A DNA stretch of 27,842 nt, taken from positions 1-27,842 of the forward strand of contig CAMLHL010000038.1 of assembly GCA_946479855.1 (NCBI GenBank), read 5' to 3'. The notes beneath the pieces were generated by a model. It was not told the DNA's origin. It did not search any database and saw only the letters and a program-made list of their open reading frames with translations. The position numbers were made by a program, and so were the translations under genes. This document shows positions 23,571 to 27,842 of this stretch, one piece after another; the first letter of the stretch is position 1; the number at the start of each line of letters is the position of its first letter. This stretch comes from an uncultured Pseudomonadota bacterium (GTDB lineage Bacteria > Pseudomonadota > Gammaproteobacteria > Burkholderiales > Rhodocyclaceae).

Positions 23571-24974
23571 ATGAACCGAATTTCCTTTCGCCAGGGCATG
23601 TTGCTCGGCTTTACGCTGATCGTCCTGCTGCTTGGTGGCGCTGCCGTACAGAGTTGGCTGGTTGTCGAACGCCTTGCGGATCAGAGCCGTCGTGGCAGTG
23701 AGCAGGCCATTCAGCTGACTGCGGCCATTCAGGAGTTGGGTGAGCGAACCGTCGATATCGAACGCAGCGCACGCCAATACCTGGTGCTCGATAACCCGGT
23801 GTTTCACCAGCGCTTTGACGAGCACCTGGCGCAATCCCTGGCGGTGGTGGATCGGCTCGATGCCATGGCGGCCGAGCCCATCGTGCCGCTACTGGGCGGT
23901 TGGCGTATGGTTGCCGAAGCGCTGCGCAGCGGTCTCGAAGAAAATATTCCTCAAGCCGAGATCATCCCCTTGCTGGCCCGCATGGCCGAATTGAACGGCC
24001 TCCTGAAACAGGCCGGGCAACGCTGGATCGAAGCGCAGAATCGCAAGTCGCTGGAGCAACTGGAGGCCAATCGCCTGGAACTGGGCGGGCGCATCGGCCT
24101 GGCCCTGATCGGTGCCCTTCTGGTCGCTCTGGCGATGGGCTGGTGGCTGGTCCGGCCGGTGCGCCATCTTGAGCAGGCGATCGTTCGTCTTGGTGCCAGC
24201 CGCTTCAATGAAGTTGTTAAGGTAGGCGGCCCTGCCGACTTGAGGCAGTTGGGCAAGCGGCTTGACTGGCTGCGCCAGCGGCTGGCCGAGCTGGAATCGG
24301 ATCGCGAGCGGGCCTTGCGCCACGTGTCACATGAATTAAAGACGCCTTTGACCGCCTTGCGGGAGGGGATTTCGTTGTTGCGCGAGGAGGTGCCCGGGCC
24401 GCTGGTTTCGAGTCAGCGCGAAGTGGTCGATATCCTGCAGCACAACGTACGCAGTTTGCAGGAGCAGATTGAAAGCCTGCTGACCCTGAATGCGGCGGCA
24501 TTCGAGGCACGTCGACTGCAGATCACGCCGTTGAAGCCGCGCAAGCTGCTAAGTTCGGTGGTGCAGCGCCGCGAACTGCATAGTCAGTCACGGCAACTGA
24601 AAGTGGTGCTCGATACCTCCGACGAAATAGCCATGCTCGATGCCGAAAAGATGACGGTGGTGCTCGACAACCTGCTCTCCAATGCCATCGACTTCAGCCC
24701 GGACAGCGGCGAGATTCGCTTGAAAGCCGAGCACGATGATGGCCTCTGGCGTTTCGAATGCATCGATCAAGGGCCGGGGGTTGCCGAAGAGGATCGCCAA
24801 CGGATTTTCGATCCTTTCGTCCAGGGACAACGCATGGCACCGGCGCCGCGGCAGGGGAGCGGCGTTGGCTTGTCCATTGTTCGCGAACTGGTCCGGGCCA
24901 TGGGCGGTGTGGTCTATCTTGCCCCACGGGAAAGGGGCGCCCATTTTTGTGTGGAAATACCTGATGAGCAGTAA
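23571..24974 (+). CDS. glrK: sensor histidine kinase, GlrK/QseE-like
   Basis: The 467-residue protein has two membrane helices (about 10-32 and 173-195) around a helical periplasmic domain of about 140 residues, a HAMP-like linker, and a kinase core. The phosphoacceptor is H254 in HVSHELKTPLT. The N box is NLLSNAIDFS (367-376), G1 is DQGPG (399-403) and G2 is GSGVGL (429-434). In enterobacteria GlrK (QseE) phosphorylates GlrR in response to envelope conditions. The assignment rests on the kinase-lipoprotein-regulator gene order plus the kinase type. The lipoprotein gene overlaps its end by 11 bases. A weak TTGTAA/TAAAAA promoter pair may lie at 23441-23470; no sigma-54 promoter faces this gene. 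Confidence 0.85.
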   Translation: MNRISFRQGMLLGFTLIVLLLGGAAVQSWLVVERLADQSRRGSEQAIQLTAAIQELGERTVDIERSARQYLVLDNPVFHQRFDEHLAQSLAVVDRLDAMAAEPIVPLLGGWRMVAEALRSGLEENIPQAEIIPLLARMAELNGLLKQAGQRWIEAQNRKSLEQLEANRLELGGRIGLALIGALLVALAMGWWLVRPVRHLEQAIVRLGASRFNEVVKVGGPADLRQLGKRLDWLRQRLAELESDRERALRHVSHELKTPLTALREGISLLREEVPGPLVSSQREVVDILQHNVRSLQEQIESLLTLNAAAFEARRLQITPLKPRKLLSSVVQRRELHSQSRQLKVVLDTSDEIAMLDAEKMTVVLDNLLSNAIDFSPDSGEIRLKAEHDDGLWRFECIDQGPGVAEEDRQRIFDPFVQGQRMAPAPRQGSGVGLSIVRELVRAMGGVVYLAPRERGAHFCVEIPDEQ

Positions 24975-25515
24975 TAATAGATTTTCGCCCGGCCGATTGG
25001 CTGGCTTGGTTTGGGCTGCGGTGTTCATGTTGTTGCTTGTCGGCTGTGCGACGGCGCCTCATGGCAAAAAGCCACCGCGCCAGGAGGAAACGACGCCTGA
25101 AGCCGCGCTCAGCTATAACCAGGGTCTGGCTCGTCTGACACCGGCCGAACTCGGTCGCGAGCGCATGGTGCTAAGTGCCGTTCCCCAGACACCCTATACC
25201 CAGATCCGGATGGCGATGCTGCTGGGTCATCCACGTGTCCAGCAGGATCTGGGCAAGGCTCTGGCCCTGCTCGATGGCATTCTCAAAGCCAGCGATCCGG
25301 CGACCCAGGCGTTCCACCCGCTGGCTCGCTTGCTGGCCGATAACTATCTCGAGCGAGCAAAACTGGAAGGGCAGCTGGAGAAACAGGGGCTGCAATTAAA
25401 GGAAAGTCAGCGCAAGGTGGCCGAGCTGCAGGAAAAGCTTGATAGTCTGGCTGATATCGAGCGTACCCTGACGCCGCGGCCGCGAATTATCCGCCCCGAA
25501 GGAGTTAAGCGATGA
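24964..25515 (+). CDS. qseG: QseG-like outer-membrane lipoprotein of the GlrKR system
   Basis: The 183-residue product begins with a basic tail and a lipoprotein signal peptide ending in the lipobox LLVGC, followed by ATAPHGKK. The mature part is helical: ALSYNQGLARLTPAELGRERMVLSA, then a region with QIRMAMLLGHP, and a coiled coil near the end (LEGQLEKQGLQLKESQRKVAELQ, here about 138-160). A lipoprotein of this kind between the kinase and regulator genes is the QseG (YfhG) arrangement, and QseG interacts with the kinase in E. coli. The ATG at 24964 overlaps the kinase end; an ATG at 25027 would leave too short a signal peptide. The regulator ATG overlaps its stop by four bases. Confidence 0.8.
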   Translation: MSSNNRFSPGRLAGLVWAAVFMLLLVGCATAPHGKKPPRQEETTPEAALSYNQGLARLTPAELGRERMVLSAVPQTPYTQIRMAMLLGHPRVQQDLGKALALLDGILKASDPATQAFHPLARLLADNYLERAKLEGQLEKQGLQLKESQRKVAELQEKLDSLADIERTLTPRPRIIRPEGVKR

Positions 25516-26921
25516 TGGCGACGGCGCCGCGGAGCGCCGGTGCACATGTGCTGGTCGTCGACGACGATGAAGATATCCTGCGTCTGCTGACCATGCGGTT
25601 GCGGGCGAGAAGCTTCCGGGTTACGGCGGTTGGCTCGGCCGAGCAGGCGTTGACCCAGATAGCCGTTGATCCACCGCGTGTGGTGGTCAGCGATGTCCGT
25701 CTGCCCGGCCAGGATGGACTGGCCCTGTTCGAGGAGATTCGCCGAACACGGCCGACTCTGCCGGTCATCCTGCTGACTGCGCACGGCAATATTCCCGATG
25801 CGGTCGACGCTACTTCCCGAGGGGTTTTCGGCTACCTGACCAAGCCTTTTGACAGCCAGATACTGCTCGAAAAAATCGACCGCGCCCTGCAGCTCTCGGC
25901 GCCGACTTCGCTTACAGGCGATGCATCCGTCGAGGCAGGCAAGGGCGACGATGCCTGGATGGCCGGTGTTGTCTTTCGCAGCAGCCGCATGGCCGAACTG
26001 ATGGCCGAAGCGCGCATGGTTGCTGCCTCGGATGCCAGCGTGCTGATCCGCGGTGAAAGCGGTACCGGCAAGGAGGTCTTGGCACGCGCCATTCATCGGG
26101 CCAGCCCACGCGCCAAGGGGCCGTTCATTGCGATCAATTGCGGCGCTATTCCGGAACAGCTTCTCGAGTCGGAATTGTTCGGGCATGCCAAGGGTGCCTT
26201 TACCGGTGCCGGAGCCAGCCGTGTCGGCCTCTTCCAGGCGGCCAACGGAGGTACCCTTTTTCTCGATGAAATCGGCGACATGCCGCTTGCCCTGCAGGTC
26301 AAGCTGTTGCGCGTGCTGCAGGAGCGCGTCGTACGGCCGGTGGGTACGACCAAGGCCGAGCCGGTCGATGTCCGCCTGCTCTCGGCAACCCATCGTGACC
26401 TGGATGCTGCCATGGCCCAAGGGCAGTTCCGCGAGGATCTCTATTACCGTCTCGATGTCGTTTCGCTGAACTTGCCGCGTCTGGATGAGCGGCGCGAAGA
26501 TATTCCATTGCTTGCTGCACACTTTGTTCAGCTGCTCGCCGGAAAATATGGCAAGCCGGTCAACGGTTTTGCGCCGGAAGCTCTCGAAGCCCTGGCTACT
26601 GCCTCGTGGCCGGGCAATGTCCGGCAGCTTTTCAATGTGGTCGAACAAAGTTGCGCCTTGACCTCGACGCCGTTGATTCCGCTCGCCCTTGTCCAGCGGG
26701 CGCTGCGTGTCCCGGCCATGGATGCTCTGACCTACGCTGATGCCAAGCAGCGTTTCGAGCGCAATTACCTGGTCCAGTTATTGAAGCTGACTGATGGCAA
26801 TGTTGCTGACGCGGCGCGTATTGCCGAGCGTAACCGCACGGAATTCTACCGCCTGCTGCAAAAGCATGGCCTGACGCCGGCGATGTTTCGCAGCGATGCC
26901 GAGAGTCCAGCCGAGCGTTGA
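25512..26921 (+). CDS. glrR: sigma-54-dependent response regulator, GlrR/QseF-like
   Basis: The 469-residue protein has the three domains of an NtrC-family activator. The receiver domain (about 12-130) has D17-D19, phosphoacceptor D61 in VVVSDVRLPG, and K111. The AAA+ domain (about 150-390) has Walker A GESGTGKE (181-188), the sigma-54 contact loop GAFTGA (228-233), Walker B TLFLDE (248-253) and the R-finger region. A Fis-type helix-turn-helix closes it (NVADAARIAERNRTEFYRLL). The GAFTGA loop makes it a sigma-54 activator. In this window three palindromes match the known GlrR site, and two sigma-54 promoters lie near them. ATGA overlap with the lipoprotein gene. Confidence 0.9.
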   Translation: MMATAPRSAGAHVLVVDDDEDILRLLTMRLRARSFRVTAVGSAEQALTQIAVDPPRVVVSDVRLPGQDGLALFEEIRRTRPTLPVILLTAHGNIPDAVDATSRGVFGYLTKPFDSQILLEKIDRALQLSAPTSLTGDASVEAGKGDDAWMAGVVFRSSRMAELMAEARMVAASDASVLIRGESGTGKEVLARAIHRASPRAKGPFIAINCGAIPEQLLESELFGHAKGAFTGAGASRVGLFQAANGGTLFLDEIGDMPLALQVKLLRVLQERVVRPVGTTKAEPVDVRLLSATHRDLDAAMAQGQFREDLYYRLDVVSLNLPRLDERREDIPLLAAHFVQLLAGKYGKPVNGFAPEALEALATASWPGNVRQLFNVVEQSCALTSTPLIPLALVQRALRVPAMDALTYADAKQRFERNYLVQLLKLTDGNVADAARIAERNRTEFYRLLQKHGLTPAMFRSDAESPAER

Positions 26922-26971
26922 TCGGATCGGGGTCACAGGAGCCTTAATTGTCCGTTGATGCGGAAATGCCT

Positions 26972-26987
26972 GTCGCTCAAGGGCGAC
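26972..26987. promoter_or_regulatory. GlrR-type operator, copy C
   Basis: GTCGCTCAAGGGCGAC with flanks gives TGTC-N10-GACT. It shares the GTCGC/GCGAC arms with copy A. It lies 67 bases upstream of the -24 GG of the BON promoter, a usual distance for an enhancer-like site, and starts 51 bases past the regulator stop. Confidence 0.65.
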
Positions 26988-27021
26988 TGGGCAGGGGAGT
27001 TGGAAAAAGGTTTTGTTTGTT

Positions 27022-27034
27022 TATGCTTTTGATT
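27022..27034 (-). promoter_or_regulatory. possible IHF site between operator and sigma-54 promoter
   Basis: The minus strand reads AATCAAAAGCATA, one base off WATCAA-N4-TTR. It lies in an AT-rich stretch between operator C and the -24/-12 element, where a DNA bend is usually needed. IHF takes part in GlrR-dependent activation in E. coli. The match is degenerate, so confidence is low. Confidence 0.4.
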
Positions 27035-27053
27035 AAAAAGAAGAAATAATTTC

Positions 27054-27069
27054 TGGCACGAAGTTCGCA
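27054..27069 (+). promoter_or_regulatory. sigma-54 (-24/-12) promoter of the BON gene
   Basis: TGGCACGAAGTTCGCAA has the perfect -24 half TGGCAC, GG-N10-GC spacing and a TCGCAA -12 half identical to that of the bactofilin promoter. The start site would be near 27080, about 29 bases before the ATG. Confidence 0.75.
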
Positions 27070-27108
27070 ATAGGTTTGAGCACTGATTATTAGAAGAAGG
27101 GATTCGCC

Positions 27109-27450
27109 ATGCTCAAACGTAACCTCATTGCTGCCAGCCTGCTGGCCGCAGCAACCTTTGTCGGTCTTGGTCTTTCGGCATTTGCCACCGACGATCCGAA
27201 AAACCTAGCCACTACGGTTGCGAATACTGACGCCTTCGATGTGGCGCTGTCCGACAAGGTTGAAACTCTATTGCGCACCGATGTTGGTTTGACTGGTTCG
27301 CAATTTCGCGTCATCTCAAAATCTGCGGTCGTGACAGTTGCTGGCTCTGTTCCGGACGAGTATGCATTGCGCCGCGCACTGGATCTGGCCAGCGGTGTGC
27401 GTGGCGTGCGCGAAGTACGCAATGCAATGGAGGTCGATCTCCCAAAGTGA
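27109..27450 (+). CDS. exported BON-domain protein
   Basis: The 113-residue protein has a signal peptide (MLKRNLIAASLLAAATFVGL, likely cut after LSAFA), so it is periplasmic or outer-membrane-facing. The mature part is a single BON domain: DVALSDKVETLLRTDVGLTGSQF, VVTVAGSVPDEYALRRAL and LASGVRGVREVRNAMEV. BON domains bind phospholipid or other envelope components, as in OsmY and DolP, which normally carry two. AGAAGG lies about nine bases before the ATG. It has its own predicted sigma-54 promoter with an operator upstream and is therefore a likely target of the GlrR-like regulator next to it. Confidence 0.9.
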   Translation: MLKRNLIAASLLAAATFVGLGLSAFATDDPKNLATTVANTDAFDVALSDKVETLLRTDVGLTGSQFRVISKSAVVTVAGSVPDEYALRRALDLASGVRGVREVRNAMEVDLPK

Positions 27451-27486
27451 AGGCGGAGGGCGATGTGGGCAGATTCAATGCCTGGA

Positions 27487-27753
27487 TCAGGTTGATTCCA
27501 GCGTTACCAGTAGCGCGCCTTCATCTACCGTATCGCCCTCTGTGACATGGACCTCAATGACCCGGCCCGAATATGGGCTGGGAATGTCCAGCGCCACCTT
27601 GCCGGTCTCCAGGGTCAGGATGTTATCGTCGCGCGCTATGGTATCGCCGACCTTGACCAGCAATTCAAGAATGAACACGTTGCCGCTCGCGCATGAACCG
27701 CAGCTCGACCAGCACTCGGGGTATTTCGGCATTCGGACAAATTTGGGCGACAT
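27487..27753 (-). CDS. stand-alone lipoyl/biotinyl-type domain with Cys-rich insert
   Basis: The 88-residue protein is a single biotinyl/lipoyl-type domain. ELLVKVGDTIARDD, LTLETGKVALDIPSPYSG and VTEGDTVDEGALLVTLE are the usual half-domains, and the modified lysine would be in ETGKVALD (normally ETDKA or ESDKA), which favours lipoate over biotin. Where usual domains have a short loop after the first strand, this one has PECWSSCGSCASG, a Cys-X3-Cys-X2-Cys pattern. There is no enzyme domain attached and no dehydrogenase gene next to it. It may be a free lipoyl carrier, similar in size to a shortened GcvH but different in sequence. The ATG at 27753 has AGGA about nine bases upstream. Confidence 0.8.
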   Translation of the reverse strand: MSPKFVRMPKYPECWSSCGSCASGNVFILELLVKVGDTIARDDNILTLETGKVALDIPSPYSGRVIEVHVTEGDTVDEGALLVTLEST

Positions 27754-27773
27754 GGGTTTTTTCCTGAAAACCC

Positions 27774-27801
27774 TTGCATTCTACCCGTCTGTCCGTATAA
27801 T
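27774..27801 (+). promoter_or_regulatory. strong sigma-70 promoter before the tRNA
   Basis: TTGCAT (27774-27779) and a perfect TATAAT (27796-27801) are 16 bases apart. GCGCGG follows the -10 box, the GC-rich discriminator typical of stringently controlled stable-RNA promoters. The start site would fall about ten bases before the tRNA. Confidence 0.75.
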
Positions 27802-27817
27802 GCGCGGCTCTGACAGC

Positions 27818-27842
27818 GCGCCCGTAGCTCAGTTGGATAGAG
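27818..27842 (+). tRNA. tRNA 5' part, probably tRNA-Arg (cut by window edge)
   Basis: The last 25 bases are the start of a tRNA: a seven-base acceptor strand GCGCCCG, T8, then AGCTCAGTTGGATAGAG, which is the D arm and internal A box. The start matches tRNA-Arg (CCG type) of E. coli closely, but the anticodon lies outside the window, so the isotype is a guess. Confidence 0.8.

Overview
The window is chromosomal, GC-rich DNA. Its gene content and protein sequences suggest a betaproteobacterium, most likely of the Rhodocyclales (Dechloromonas/Azonexus-like); this is judged from recalled protein similarity, not a search. There are about 29 intact protein genes, one truncated gene at the left edge and a truncated tRNA at the right edge. 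I see no phage, transposase or CRISPR array.

Layout. 1-4.1 kb: end of an MFS transporter, nudC, a glutathione peroxidase with an exported CHRD-domain protein, and a tandem-HD/HD-GYP signalling protein. 4.2-5.5 kb: a secreted protein resembling the Bacillus Tgl transglutaminase. 5.9-7.1 kb: VOC and GFA-type small enzymes, then a palindromic intergenic repeat. 7.1-13.1 kb: a co-directional block with a YoaA/DinG-type Fe-S helicase, an unassigned ATP-grasp-like protein, the molybdenum cofactor genes mobB-moeA-moaD, and the GTPase gene rbgA. 13.1-16.1 kb: a small HD-GYP-associated protein coupled to an HDOD protein, a rhodanese coupled to a tiny Cys/Trp-rich protein with a TTG start, yaeQ, and a CBS-domain protein. 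16.2-19.7 kb: a minus-strand operon of a methyltransferase, rlhA (23S rRNA hydroxylation) and a zinc-ribbon protein. 19.8-21.9 kb: a 92-aa orphan gene facing ettA, with two back-to-back terminators between them.

The most interesting part is 21.9-27.5 kb. A bactofilin gene and a FeeM-like N-acyltransferase gene form a minus-strand operon. It is divergent from a GlrK-QseG-GlrR type operon (histidine kinase, lipoprotein, sigma-54 activator), which is followed by an exported BON-domain protein. Three copies of a 16-bp palindrome, GTCGYTMAAKKGCGAC, lie only in the two intergenic regions of this block and fit the reported enterobacterial GlrR site (TGTC-N10-GACA; one exact match, two with the last base changed). 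Downstream of them sit two sigma-54 (-24/-12) promoters with the same -12 element (TCGCAA), one reading into the bactofilin operon and one into the BON gene. This looks like a compact local regulon linking envelope sensing to a cytoskeletal bactofilin, a lipid-amino-acid synthase and a periplasmic BON protein. The right edge holds a stand-alone lipoyl-type domain protein with an unusual Cys-X3-Cys-X2-Cys insert, and a strong promoter leading into the first 25 bases of a tRNA, probably tRNA-Arg.
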